Source of the DNA: an uncultured Alphaproteobacteria bacterium
GTDB lineage: Bacteria; Pseudomonadota; Alphaproteobacteria; Caulobacterales; Caulobacteraceae
DNA length: 38,251 nt
Reading direction: 5' to 3'
Assembly (NCBI GenBank): GCA_903822175.1
Contig: CAIJOB010000021.1
Coordinates: 1-38,251, forward strand
The translations under genes and the position numbers were made by a program. The notes below the pieces were generated by a model. It was given only the letters and a program-made list of their open reading frames with translations. It ran no database searches and was not told where the DNA came from. Shown here one piece after another: positions 16,488 through 27,364 of the stretch. Numbering within the stretch: the stretch's first letter is position 1; every line of letters begins with the position of its first letter.

Positions 16488-17843
16488 TCAGGTGCGCAGA
16501 GCCTTGGAATAGACGTCCCGGGCCATGGCGTAGAACTTGGAATCCCTCTGCACGTAGCGCCGGAAGAGCGTGTGACCTTCGCGGCCGAACTGGTGCATCA
16601 CCCAATCGACGGTCCCGGACCGCTTCCGGTACTGCTCGAGGTAAGCGCGAACCTCGGCCTTGGTCTCCGCGCCGCCGTTATCGCCGTATTTAGCGACAAT
16701 GAAATTGAAGTTCGGATTGTACAGCGACTCCACATTGTGCAGCGTGGTCTTCATGTAGTTGCCGATCAGCAGATCGTCGAAAACCCGGTAGTCGACCGCG
16801 GCCATGAGGCTTCCCCGCGGAACTTCGAAGGTGATGCCCTTTTCCTTTGGCCCACCCAGGTCGACGGTGTGCGACTTCGACCCGACCTTGAAGGTCAGGA
16901 AGCCCAGGACGTCGTGCAGGCCGGCCTTCCGCTTGAAATAGTCATCGAGGAGCGCGTGGTCCCCAGCCTCGAACTCGTCGGACCAGTTGTCGCCGAAGTC
17001 CTCCGACGGGCGCAGGATCGCCGGGGCGTCCTCGGGTGAGATGGGCTTGATCTCACCGGTGACGCAGTCGATCCAGACGAAGGGGTCGATGTATCCCGCC
17101 AGGCGGGAATCGAAGCCCTCCTTATAGGCCGTCATCGGGGTCGTGTAGGCGTTGCCCCAGGCCGAATCCTCGCGCTGATAGTGGTGGAAGGAGCTGAACG
17201 GGATCACGTTCTTCGCCCCCACTCGCTGCGCGTATTGACCCAGGAATTTGCCGACCTCGTGGTTCTGGAGCGGCGTCTTACGGTTCCCCTCTTCATCGAA
17301 GAAGTTGATCATGTCGGCGTCGCCGTACCCGCTCAGACGCAGCAGGTAGGAGTCCTTGTAGCCGCGCGCGATCTTCGGGATCACGTTCAGCCGCGCCCGG
17401 GCGCCCGAGTCATTCATGTTGATGAAGAGCCGGCCGCCGACCTCGACCAGCAGCACCGCATCCTGGATATAGTCGGAAATGCAGAACACCCGGATGCGCT
17501 TCGACAGCGAGACCCATTCGCGGTCCGGCAGAGTCTGGACGTTGTAGCCCTGCTCCAGCAGGTCCTTCTTGATCCGGTCGCCGACGTGATCGGGCAACAG
17601 GATCTGGGAGTGCTTCAGGCGCTGGACCGAGTTCGGGTTCAGGTGATCTGGATGGCCGTGGGAGAACCAGATGTACTTGGCGTCCAAGATGTCCTGGCGG
17701 ATGTCGGCCGGAATGATGTGCGACAGAGTCCAGCTGCCGAAATAGGCGTCGTCCTCGGCGCCAAACCAAGGATCGGTCGCCAGAACCGGAACGTCTTCGT
17801 AGGCTACCAGGGTGGCGTTGCCGATTGTCTTGATTCCGAGCAC
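16488..17843 (-). CDS. MBL-fold metallo-hydrolase resembling the CMP-Neu5Ac hydroxylase catalytic region
   Basis: The protein is 451 aa, cytoplasmic. Its N-terminal 200 residues form a metallo-beta-lactamase fold with the metal motif SHGHPDHL near residue 63, preceded by ATDPWFG and SWTLSHIIPADIRQDILDAKYIW. This block resembles the non-Rieske part of CMP-N-acetylneuraminate hydroxylase and UlaG-like proteins, but no Rieske cluster is encoded. The C-terminal half is unrecognised. A GTG start (17843) is chosen with GAGGG 7 bases upstream; TTG one codon earlier is the alternative. It sits downstream of the deacetylase and UDP-sugar dehydrogenase on the same strand, suggesting a glycan role. Substrate unknown. 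Confidence 0.7.
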   Translation of the reverse strand: MLGIKTIGNATLVAYEDVPVLATDPWFGAEDDAYFGSWTLSHIIPADIRQDILDAKYIWFSHGHPDHLNPNSVQRLKHSQILLPDHVGDRIKKDLLEQGYNVQTLPDREWVSLSKRIRVFCISDYIQDAVLLVEVGGRLFINMNDSGARARLNVIPKIARGYKDSYLLRLSGYGDADMINFFDEEGNRKTPLQNHEVGKFLGQYAQRVGAKNVIPFSSFHHYQREDSAWGNAYTTPMTAYKEGFDSRLAGYIDPFVWIDCVTGEIKPISPEDAPAILRPSEDFGDNWSDEFEAGDHALLDDYFKRKAGLHDVLGFLTFKVGSKSHTVDLGGPKEKGITFEVPRGSLMAAVDYRVFDDLLIGNYMKTTLHNVESLYNPNFNFIVAKYGDNGGAETKAEVRAYLEQYRKRSGTVDWVMHQFGREGHTLFRRYVQRDSKFYAMARDVYSKALRT

Positions 17844-17998
17844 CAAAAATCCCTCAGGTCAGGAACGGCCCGCGGCCGCGCGGCGGCGGGCCTTCGCAGG
17901 CGTGATAGCGGGGGTAGAGTTAAGAAATACAGGCGCGTCCATAGCCCGGCAAGCCGGGCGAGCCCGCTGCGGCGCATCGCCCCGCGCCTTGAGATCGG

Positions 17999-18796
17999 TC
18001 ATTCCGCCGCGGCGTCCAGCTCGTTGTGGAGCGCACCAATCGCGTGGAAGGTCGCGTCGGGCGTCCGGATGAGCCAGCTCAGCAGCTCCTCCAGATAGCC
18101 CTCGGCGCCTGGCCGCCCGAACACTTCGTGGTGGAACAGCAACCCGACGGTCGAGGTGTGCCGCCGCGCCTGCTCGATCCCCGCCAGAACTGCATCGACG
18201 CTTCCCGCCAGATTGGCCCCATCGTCGACACCCACGGCGACGGAGAGTTCGAAAAGCCCGCAATCGGGCCGCCGCCGCCCGTGCCAGGGCACGCCCGGGC
18301 GCCCGAGATTGGTCAACCCCAGCACACGTCCGACGGCATAGGCCGTCCGGTGCGGCAGGCTCGTGTAGCTCGAAGCCGACAGCACCGAAAATCCGGTCTC
18401 GCGGACCGCGTTCAACGTATTGCGGTCGTATCGGTGCCGCGGCGGCGTGAACACCTGCAGGCGTTCCCCCGCGCCCAACCGCGCGGTCAGCAGCGCCTTG
18501 CCGGCCTCGATGTCGGCCAGTTGCTGAGCATAGGTCCGCTCCGGACCGAACTCGTAATATTCGGTCTTTCCACCGACCTGCATTTCATGCCGCAGGCCGT
18601 GCTGGCCGAACTCGATCAAGGTTGGCGCCTTGGCCCGTTCGGCCAGCATGAACTCAGCCGCCTCGGCGGTGAACCGCTCGGGAATGATCTGATAGCTGAC
18701 CGGCAGGCCGCGCTCCGCGAACTGGCCCACGAAATCCTTCAAGGCCGGCGTAAGCGCCCCTACATCATCGTCGCGCAGAAAGATCCGCGTCGTCAT
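17999..18796 (-). CDS. Polysaccharide deacetylase family protein (NodB-like)
   Basis: This 265-aa protein has a divergent NodB/CE4-like barrel. The N-terminal FLRDDDVGA supplies the metal-binding aspartates, and FGQHGLRHE the histidine pair. Later segments are VFTPPRHRYDRNTL and LLFHHEVFG. There is no signal peptide, so it would act in the cytoplasm, perhaps on a sugar nucleotide or lipid-linked sugar. Its start is 11 bases after the dehydrogenase stop, indicating one operon. The 152 bases downstream include a perfect GCCCGGC/GCCGGGC hairpin (17944-17959 region) with no T-run. Activity as a deacetylase is inferred from fold only. Confidence 0.8.
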   Translation of the reverse strand: MTTRIFLRDDDVGALTPALKDFVGQFAERGLPVSYQIIPERFTAEAAEFMLAERAKAPTLIEFGQHGLRHEMQVGGKTEYYEFGPERTYAQQLADIEAGKALLTARLGAGERLQVFTPPRHRYDRNTLNAVRETGFSVLSASSYTSLPHRTAYAVGRVLGLTNLGRPGVPWHGRRRPDCGLFELSVAVGVDDGANLAGSVDAVLAGIEQARRHTSTVGLLFHHEVFGRPGAEGYLEELLSWLIRTPDATFHAIGALHNELDAAAE

Positions 18797-18807
18797 GCCA
18801 GGCCCCC

Positions 18808-20097
18808 CTAGAGACGCAGGTCCGCCGAACCCAGCGGCAGCATGCCCTTCACGTCGAACAGCACCGAGTCCGGCTTGCCGAGCGCGCGGATCTTGGCTGC
18901 GCCCATCTCGGCGAACTGGCTATGCGCGACGGAAAGCACGATGGCATCGTAGGCGCCATCCTTGGGCGCGGCGATCACATCAAGGCCGTATTCATGCTTC
19001 GCTTCCGCCGCGTCGACCCAGGGGTCCCAGACATCGACAGTGGCGGCGTATTCATTCAGCTCGCCGATGATGTCGATGACGCGGGTATTGCGCAGGTCCG
19101 GGCAGTTTTCCTTGAAGGTCAGGCCCATCACCAGGATGCGCGAGCCTTTGGGCGTGCCGCCGCGACGGATCAGTTCCTTGATCAGTTCGCGCGCGACATA
19201 GCCGCCCATCAGGTCGTTGATCCGGCGACCCGCCAGGATCACCTGCGGGTGATAGCCAAGCGCCTGAGCCTTGTGGGTGAGATAGTAGGGATCGACCCCG
19301 ATGCAGTGCCCGCCCACCAGGCCTGGGCGGAAATTCAGGAAATTCCATTTGGTGCCGGCTGCGGCCAGCACCTCGCTGGTGTCGAGCCCCATGCGGCGGA
19401 AGATCAGGGCGAACTCGTTGATCAGCGCGATGTTCAGGTCGCGCTGGGTGTTCTCGATCACCTTGGCCGCCTCGGCCACACGGATCGAGCTGGCGCAGTG
19501 AGTGCCGGCCGGCACCACACAGCCATAGAGCGCGTCGACGAAGGCCGCGGCCTCCGGCGTCGAGCCGGCAGTCACCTTCATGATATTGGCCAGCCGGTGG
19601 TTTGGGTCGCCCGGATTGGCCCGCTCGGGGCTGTAGCCGGCGTAGAAGTCGCGATTGTAGGTCAGGCCCGAGACCTTCTCGACCACCGGGATGCAGTCGT
19701 CCTCGGTCGCGCCGGGATAGACGGTGGATTCATAGACCACCACGCCGCCCTTGGAGATCGCCGCGCCCACGGTGCGGCTGGCCGCCAGCAGGGCCGTCAG
19801 ATCGGGGCGTTTATTCTCGTCGATCGGTGTGGGCACCGTGACGACGAAGACGTTGCACGCCTTCAGGTCCTCGGCGTTGGAGCTGAAGCTCAGGCGCGTG
19901 GCCGCTTTCAGCTCGTCCGGCGTCACCTCCATCGTGCGGTCCTCGCTACGCGACAGCTCGGCGACACGTCCGGCGTTGATGTCGAACCCCAGCACATCGA
20001 AGTGCTCGGCGAACGCCACCGCCAGCGGCAGGCCGACATAGCCAAGACCCAGGACCGCGATACGGACTGGCGAGTTCGAAAACGGGTTTTGCAGCAT
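18808..20097 (-). CDS. tviB: UDP-N-acetyl-D-glucosamine 6-dehydrogenase type (TviB/WbpA-like)
   Basis: This nucleotide-sugar dehydrogenase oxidises C6 of a UDP-HexNAc to the uronic acid with two NAD+. It is 429 aa. GLGYVGLPLA at residues 17-26 is the NAD site, VYESTVYPGATE and SPERANPGD the central region, and GGHCIGVDPYYLTHKA holds the catalytic Cys265. The C-terminal domain has GLTFKENCPDLRNTR. These features match the Vi-antigen TviB/WbpA group, though the exact substrate (GlcNAc or another HexNAc) is not proven. The ATG at 20097 begins the canonical N-terminus; an in-frame ATG at 20151 would add 18 residues. The deacetylase follows after 11 bases and the acyltransferase remnant lies 64 bases upstream. 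Confidence 0.9.
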   Translation of the reverse strand: MLQNPFSNSPVRIAVLGLGYVGLPLAVAFAEHFDVLGFDINAGRVAELSRSEDRTMEVTPDELKAATRLSFSSNAEDLKACNVFVVTVPTPIDENKRPDLTALLAASRTVGAAISKGGVVVYESTVYPGATEDDCIPVVEKVSGLTYNRDFYAGYSPERANPGDPNHRLANIMKVTAGSTPEAAAFVDALYGCVVPAGTHCASSIRVAEAAKVIENTQRDLNIALINEFALIFRRMGLDTSEVLAAAGTKWNFLNFRPGLVGGHCIGVDPYYLTHKAQALGYHPQVILAGRRINDLMGGYVARELIKELIRRGGTPKGSRILVMGLTFKENCPDLRNTRVIDIIGELNEYAATVDVWDPWVDAAEAKHEYGLDVIAAPKDGAYDAIVLSVAHSQFAEMGAAKIRALGKPDSVLFDVKGMLPLGSADLRL

Positions 20098-20161
20098 GGG
20101 TGAGTGACTACCAGCTAGACCGGATGACGGGAAGATCGGCGGGATCGCCAACGGCGGCAGG

Positions 20162-20885
20162 TCATGCGCCGAGCTTGGATTTCAGCGCGAGGCTTGGCTT
20201 TTCGATAGTCCACCAGCTGAGCGCGCCAAGGGCGACCGACGCCGCCAGTGTCAGGAAGCCAAGCGTCCAGATGGGGATGTCGCGCCAATACCAGATCAGC
20301 AGCATCGCCACCGGCCACGCATAGAGATAGAGGCCGTAGGAGATGTCGTCCTTGGCGTTGAGGGTGCGCAGCGGTCGCCAGGTCAGGTTGAACGCCGCCC
20401 AGAAGAGCACATAGCCGCCAAGCACGATCAGGCATGGCTCGGCGATCGCCGGGACGAACATGCCCGCGACCAACAGCGCCGCGCTGAGCAAGGCGATCCG
20501 TCCCTGGTACTTCAGGCGGAAGACCCGGAAACAGGCGCCCGCGAGAAAGGCGCCGGTCAGACGGATCGTAGGTCCAGGCTCGCCCAGAAGCGCGTTGGTC
20601 GGTCGCAGGATGTGGATGATCTGCTGGCCGATCGGAAATAGAAACAGCAGGTTCGCGAGGATCACGGCGGTGGTGAGCGCCAGCAGCCAAAGGCGATGGC
20701 GGTAGAACCCCATCAGGCCCAGCAGGGCGGCCATGATGTAGCAGCGGAACTCATAGGCGATCGTCCACATCGAGCCGTCTAGCGTCGGGTAGTGCAGTCC
20801 CGGGAACACACCGTTCACGATCGGGCTCTTGAGGATGACCAAACCGGCCGCGAGTTTGGCCCAGTCGCTGGGATGCAGGCCAGCC
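20162..20885 (-). pseudogene. Acyltransferase 3 (OafA-like) gene lacking its 5' part
   Basis: About 240 codons encode the C-terminal part of an integral membrane O-acyltransferase. It has six or seven hydrophobic segments, SMWTIAYEFRCYI near the beginning, and the terminal SYGLYLYAWPVAM and WWTIEKPSL motifs of the family. The first 100-130 residues of a normal protein, including the catalytic His segment, are absent. No credible start codon or binding site is found. Upstream, in another frame, the DNA turns into a PAS sensor gene at about 20873-20885. The intact gene probably O-acetylated the polysaccharide made with the adjacent dehydrogenase. The break is a real deletion/fusion or an assembly join. 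Confidence 0.75.
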
Positions 20886-21908
20886 CGCGCCCAGAAGGTC
20901 GGCCTCAACGGCTCCGCTGTAGGCGTAGACCCGCTCGTTGAACCAGTTCAAGGCGCCGTCCGGGGTCGCCGACCACACGTGGTTCGGAACGGCCTGGGCG
21001 AAGGCGCGGAACTGCGCCTCGCTCTGCGCAAGACTCTGCTCAGCGGCGCGGCGTTCCGTGATGTCGATGAACGTGCAGATCGCGCCCAGTTGGACGCCCT
21101 CGCGATAGATCGGATTGACCCAGTATTCGACGGGAAACGGCTTGCCGTTCGCCCTGTAGAAGCTCTCGTGCTCAACGTGAGCGGCGACGCCGGTCCCGGC
21201 GCACTGGTAGATCGGGCAGTCGACCTTGTCGTAGGCCGTCCCATCCGGATGGGTGTGGTGGATGACGTCGTGGAGCTTGCGGCCGATCACCTGATCTTCG
21301 GCGTCGAAGCCCAGAGTGCGCAGGAAGGCGTCGTTGCAGAGCGTGGTGACGCCCTCGCGATCGACCGCGTAGAAGGCTTCGCCAGAGGATCTCAGCAGGT
21401 CGTTGAGGTAGCTACGGCTCTCCTGCAGGGCCGCCTCGCTGGCGCGCAATGCGGCCTCAGCCGAGACCCGCGCCGTCGTCTCGATGGCCGTGACCATGAT
21501 GCCGCCGATCCCGAGGTCCTCGGTGGCATCCTCGATCGGGCTGTAACTGAGGGTGAACCGCGCGTCCTCCCACGCCGCGTCCCGACGCTGCACGCGCAGC
21601 GGCAGATCCTCGGCAAAGATTGAATTGGTCTCTCGCCGGAAGATCGCCTCGTGCGCCGGGCGGATGACTTCCCAGACCTCAGACCACACCTCGCGAGCCG
21701 GGCGGCCCAGGCCGCCAGGGTGCTTGTCGCCCAGGATCGGCCGATAGCCGTCGTTGTAGATGAGGACGAATTCTGGTCCCCAGCGCAGCGCCATCGGAAA
21801 ACCCGACGCCAGGACGGTGGCTACGGCCTGCCGCAGGCTGGGCGACCAGGACTCTCGCGAACCGAGCGGGGTCGCCGCCCAATCGTGCGCGTCGACCAGC
21901 GCCGTCAT
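20751..21908 (-). CDS. PAS-domain sensor protein truncated by fusion to acyltransferase DNA
   Basis: The 385-codon frame begins with the segment ATPLGSRESWSPSLRQAV and ALRWGPEFVLIYNDGYRPILG common at the N-terminus of alphaproteobacterial PAS histidine kinases. A PAS domain with VDCPIYQC (about 170-290) follows, then the start of another PAS domain (NHVWSATPDGALNWFNERVYAYSG). After LLGAGW the frame reads out-of-frame acyltransferase sequence for about 44 codons and stops at 20751. The rest of the PAS domain and any kinase domains are missing. It may be expressed as a sensor without output but is most likely non-functional. Confidence 0.75.
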   Translation of the reverse strand: MTALVDAHDWAATPLGSRESWSPSLRQAVATVLASGFPMALRWGPEFVLIYNDGYRPILGDKHPGGLGRPAREVWSEVWEVIRPAHEAIFRRETNSIFAEDLPLRVQRRDAAWEDARFTLSYSPIEDATEDLGIGGIMVTAIETTARVSAEAALRASEAALQESRSYLNDLLRSSGEAFYAVDREGVTTLCNDAFLRTLGFDAEDQVIGRKLHDVIHHTHPDGTAYDKVDCPIYQCAGTGVAAHVEHESFYRANGKPFPVEYWVNPIYREGVQLGAICTFIDITERRAAEQSLAQSEAQFRAFAQAVPNHVWSATPDGALNWFNERVYAYSGAVEADLLGAGWPASQRLGQTRGRFGHPQEPDRERCVPGTALPDARRLDVDDRL

Positions 21909-22266
21909 GGCGAGGCCGGCTTGCTGCCATCCGGAGGGCGGGACAAAGGCTCGGGACAGGGGGCGTTCCTGTGGTCGGTGGAAGCCGACGCGATCGCGCC
22001 GGAGTCCTATGGAAGCGGTAAGCGCGTGACCGTCAACGATGGTTCAACGGGCTGAGACACCATCGCGCATACAGATGCCATTTGGGCGCGGCTCCCCAAG
22101 GACTTGTCACCTGTCCTGGTCCTAGGGCGGCGGCCCGGCCTAGCTGAACTCAGGAATGACGGGGACGGGTAATCCCTCCCCCCAATCCCGCGCCATGACC
22201 GGTCCTTGGCGCCGTGTTGGAACTGGGACATTTAACGCCCACGCCGCTTCGATGCAGGATCCCGCC
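21909..22266. other. Gene-free region before the alpha/beta hydrolase
   Basis: No supported gene. It must hold the promoters of the minus-strand PAS remnant and the plus-strand hydrolase. Small hairpins are present (AGGAC/GTCCT near 22099; GGG-TAAT-CCC near 22170). I see no clear promoter match or terminator. Confidence 0.4.
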
Positions 22267-23087
22267 ATGCCAGAAACTCTGTTCACGGAGCATGGCGTGC
22301 GACTGCGAAAAGCGGTGGCGCGCGAGGGTGAGCTCAGCTGGCTGCTGCTGCCGGGTGGGCCAGGTATCGGCTCGGAAAGTCTGCAGGAGCTGGCGGACAC
22401 CTTGTCCGTGCCGGGGACGATCTGGCTGGTCGATCTTCCCGGCGATGGCTCCAACAGGTCTCCCTCCGGCGCGCCGGCCGATCCGTTCGAGGTCTGGCCT
22501 CACGCGGTTCTGGAGGCGGCGCAGGCCGTGGACAATCCGGTTTTCGTCGGTCACTCGACGGGGGGCATGTACCTGCTCGACACCCCCGCGCTCGACGGCG
22601 TGGTGCGCGGCCTGGCGCTGCTCGACACCGCGCCGGACGCGGCCTGGACGTCCCACTTCGTCGAGATGACCCAGCGCCACCCGCTGCCCGCCGTTGAAGC
22701 GGCCACGGCGATCTACGAGGCCGATCGCCGGGACGAGACCATTGCGGCCATCGCCGTGGCCTCGGCGGAATGGAACTTCACGCCGGCCGGCGTCGCGCGT
22801 GGGCGGGACCTGCTGGCGCGCATGCCCTACAACGCCGCCGCCGTGGACTGGTCCGACGCCCATTTCGATCGCGTCTACCGGGCGCGGTGGTGGCCGACGA
22901 CGATTCCCGTCCTTCGCCTGGCGGGCCGGGACGACCGCATCGTCTGGCAAGGCGGATGGGATCGCCCCGAGTTCCAGACCCCCAATGTGATCGACCGCTT
23001 GATCGACGACGCCGGCCATTTCCCCTGGATCGAAAACCCGGCCCAGGTGCGCGACGCGTTCAATGAGCTGGCGGAGCGGGTGTTACC

Positions 23088-23091
<4 letters not shown>
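22267..23091 (+). CDS. Alpha/beta hydrolase
   Basis: The protein (274 aa) is a serine hydrolase of the alpha/beta fold. [14 protein letters not shown] forms the oxyanion-hole region, [11 protein letters not shown] holds the nucleophilic Ser, [12 protein letters not shown] the acidic residue, and [12 protein letters not shown] the catalytic His. This resembles the proline iminopeptidase/haloalkane-like branch; substrate is unknown. The ATG at 22267 has AGGA 7 bases upstream; earlier in-frame starts have no binding site. It has no signal peptide. Its TAG stop overlaps the stop of the converging monooxygenase gene through a shared CTAG (23088-23091). Confidence 0.88.
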
Positions 23092-24905
<1,814 letters not shown>

Positions 24906-25104
24906 GATTGTGGTCCTAAGATCCTGGGCAGGCTTTGGCCTGGGTAGCTTTTGACGCATCAGGCTAGAGGTGACGCGGCGACAATCAAGCCGTCATGCGC
25001 GCGCGGCCATACCGCTCATTCGAAAGCCCACGCTGCGGCGATATGCCGGGAAGTCGCCGCGTTTTGGGAGGAAGACCTTAACCTGCGCGCCCGATGATAC
25101 GGGC

Positions 25105-27360
25105 ATGGCCGCACTGCACGCCACGAAGGACGCCGGGACCGGGGGGTCGCACGGCCTGGGTTTCGCGACCCTGCCGATCCCCATGGCCGTGCTCGACGGC
25201 GAGCTGCGGATCCTTGAGGCCAACGCCGCTTTCGCAGACCTGCTGCAGGTTCCGGCGCCCAGCCTGACCGGCGAGCCGCTCGGCCAGCGCATCCGCTCGG
25301 CGGCGACCGATGCGCCGACCGGCGAAGGCGTGCAGACCTTCGAGTTCCAGTGCGCCGACGGGCCGCGCTGGCTGCGCCTCGACCTGCAGCACGAGGGCGA
25401 CCACATCCTGGCCAGCCTGGTCGACGTCACCGGCGAGCGCAGCGTGCTGGAGCGGATGAAGGCCGACTTCGCCGCCCGCGGCCGGCTGATGCACGACGCC
25501 GAGGTCGGCATCTGGCGCTATGACCCCGACACCGGCCTCTACCATTTTCCCAGCGAACTCTCCCTGGGACACGGCGGCGGCAATCAGGATCCGGTGCCGG
25601 TGCATGTGCTGCAGTCGATCCAGCACGAGGACGATCGGGCCACCGACACCGCCATCCGCGAGCGCCTGACCACCGAGGAAGGCACCGACGAGGCGTTGAT
25701 CCGCTACCGCACCGGCGACGGCGGCTGGCGCCACCTGCGGGTGCTCTACCGGTCCGGGCGCAAGCTGAAGTCCGGCCACTACGAGATGTATGGCCTGAGC
25801 CAGAACGTCACCGACCTGGCCCAGGCCCGCGACGACGCCAACACCAGCACCAGCCGGCTGAAGCTGGCGCTGTCGGCCGCCCGCGCCGGGGTGTTCGGCT
25901 ATGACTATGCCGAGGCCAAGTACTGGTCGACGCCGGAGTTCCGCAACCTCATGGGCCAGGGCACGCTCGACGCCGCCTCGGCCGCCGACGACCCCCGGAT
26001 CATCTTCCACCCCGACGAGCGCGACGCCATGCGCCACCTGGGCGAGGCCAGCATCGCCGCCGGCCGCGCCGTCTCACTGGAGGCCCGGGTCATGCGCCCG
26101 GAAGGGCCGATGTGGGTGCGCGTCTACTGGCAGACCGAGTGCGACGCCTCAGGCGCGCCGGTGCGCGGCATCGGCCTGCTGCACGACATCGACAACCAGA
26201 AGCGCCAGGAACTGGCCCTGACCGAGGCCCGCCAGCTGGCGGAATCGGCGACGGCGTCGAAGTCGAGCTTCCTGGCCTCGGTCAGCCACGAAATCCGCAC
26301 CCCGATGAACGGCATCGTCGGCGTGCTGAACCTGTTGAAGCGCGAAGGCCTGTCGGCGGAGGGGCGCGACCTGTTGGGCGAGGCGCTCGCCTGCAGCGAC
26401 ATGCTGGCCCAGTTGATCGACGACGTGCTCGACTTCTCCAAGATGGAGGCCGGCAAGCTCGACGTGACGCCGGCGCCCACCGATCCCGCCGCGGTCATGG
26501 CCAGCGTGGTCGCCCTCCTCCATCCCCAGGCCGACGCCAAGAACCTCTATCTGCGCGCGGTCGCCGAGCCGATGGGCTGGGCGATGGTCGACCCGGTCCG
26601 CCTGCGCCAGTGCCTGTTCAACATCATCGGCAATGCGGTGAAGTTCACCGAGGCCGGTGGCGTCGAGGTGCGCATGAGCCTGCGCGGTAAAGGCGCGGGG
26701 TCTGGCCGCAAGCTGCGGGTCGAGGTGCACGACACCGGCGTCGGCGTTCCGGAACAGGCCAAGGCCGCGCTCTTCGACCGCTTCCAGCAGGCCCACACCG
26801 GCCCCGACCGCAAGTTCGGCGGCACGGGCCTGGGCCTGGCCATCTCGCGCAGCCTCGCCGAGATGATGGGCGGCGAGATGGGCTTCGACTCCACCGAAGG
26901 CGTCGGCTCAGTCTTCTGGTTCGAGATCGCCGCGCCGCCGGCCGAGGCTGGCGAGCCGGCGCGTCAGGTCGAGGCGGGCGACGCGCCGCTGGCCGGTCTG
27001 AAGATCCTGGTGGTCGACGACAACCGCACCAACCGCCTGGTCGGGCTGAAGACCCTGGAAGCCCTAGGCGCGGAAGCAGAGACCGCCGATAGCGGCGAAG
27101 CGGCGATCGCGGCCGCCGCCAAGGGCGGCTACGACCTGATCCTGATGGACGTGAACATGCCCGGCATGGACGGCATGGAAGCCACCCGCCGCATTCGCGC
27201 GCTGCCAGGCGCCGTCGCCAGGGCGCCGATCATCGCGCTGACCGCCGACGTCATGACCCACCATCAGGCGGCCTACCACGCCGCCGGCATGAACGGTTTC
27301 GTGCCCAAGCCCTTCTCGCCGGCCCAGTTGCTCGGCGAGATCGTCCGGATCGCCGGTTAG
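25105..27360 (+). CDS. Hybrid histidine kinase with PAS domains and receiver
   Basis: This 751-aa signalling protein has no membrane segments. Its N-terminal PAS domain (about 18-120) is followed by two PAS-like domains (about 125-250 and 255-375). The HisKA domain has FLASVSHEIRTPMNG with the phosphorylated His395. The ATPase domain has NIIGNAVKFTEAG, DTGVGVP and FGGTGLGLAIS. A receiver domain (about 631-751) has the phospho-acceptor Asp682 in LILMDVNMPGMDG and a conserved Lys in VPKPFS. It thus resembles cytoplasmic hybrid kinases that feed a phosphotransfer protein. The ATG at 25105 follows the biased coding region; the open frame upstream is less convincing. It converges with the PQQ dehydrogenase gene with a 4-base gap. 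Confidence 0.92.
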   Translation: MAALHATKDAGTGGSHGLGFATLPIPMAVLDGELRILEANAAFADLLQVPAPSLTGEPLGQRIRSAATDAPTGEGVQTFEFQCADGPRWLRLDLQHEGDHILASLVDVTGERSVLERMKADFAARGRLMHDAEVGIWRYDPDTGLYHFPSELSLGHGGGNQDPVPVHVLQSIQHEDDRATDTAIRERLTTEEGTDEALIRYRTGDGGWRHLRVLYRSGRKLKSGHYEMYGLSQNVTDLAQARDDANTSTSRLKLALSAARAGVFGYDYAEAKYWSTPEFRNLMGQGTLDAASAADDPRIIFHPDERDAMRHLGEASIAAGRAVSLEARVMRPEGPMWVRVYWQTECDASGAPVRGIGLLHDIDNQKRQELALTEARQLAESATASKSSFLASVSHEIRTPMNGIVGVLNLLKREGLSAEGRDLLGEALACSDMLAQLIDDVLDFSKMEAGKLDVTPAPTDPAAVMASVVALLHPQADAKNLYLRAVAEPMGWAMVDPVRLRQCLFNIIGNAVKFTEAGGVEVRMSLRGKGAGSGRKLRVEVHDTGVGVPEQAKAALFDRFQQAHTGPDRKFGGTGLGLAISRSLAEMMGGEMGFDSTEGVGSVFWFEIAAPPAEAGEPARQVEAGDAPLAGLKILVVDDNRTNRLVGLKTLEALGAEAETADSGEAAIAAAAKGGYDLILMDVNMPGMDGMEATRRIRALPGAVARAPIIALTADVMTHHQAAYHAAGMNGFVPKPFSPAQLLGEIVRIAG

Positions 27361-27364
27361 GCGG

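Noticed and set aside
20751..20880. C-terminal 44 residues of the PAS open frame as a real domain
   Set aside because: They are the acyltransferase DNA read in another frame.
22007..22231. Minus-strand 74-codon frame before the hydrolase
   Set aside because: No binding site or family resemblance; likely chance in GC-rich DNA.
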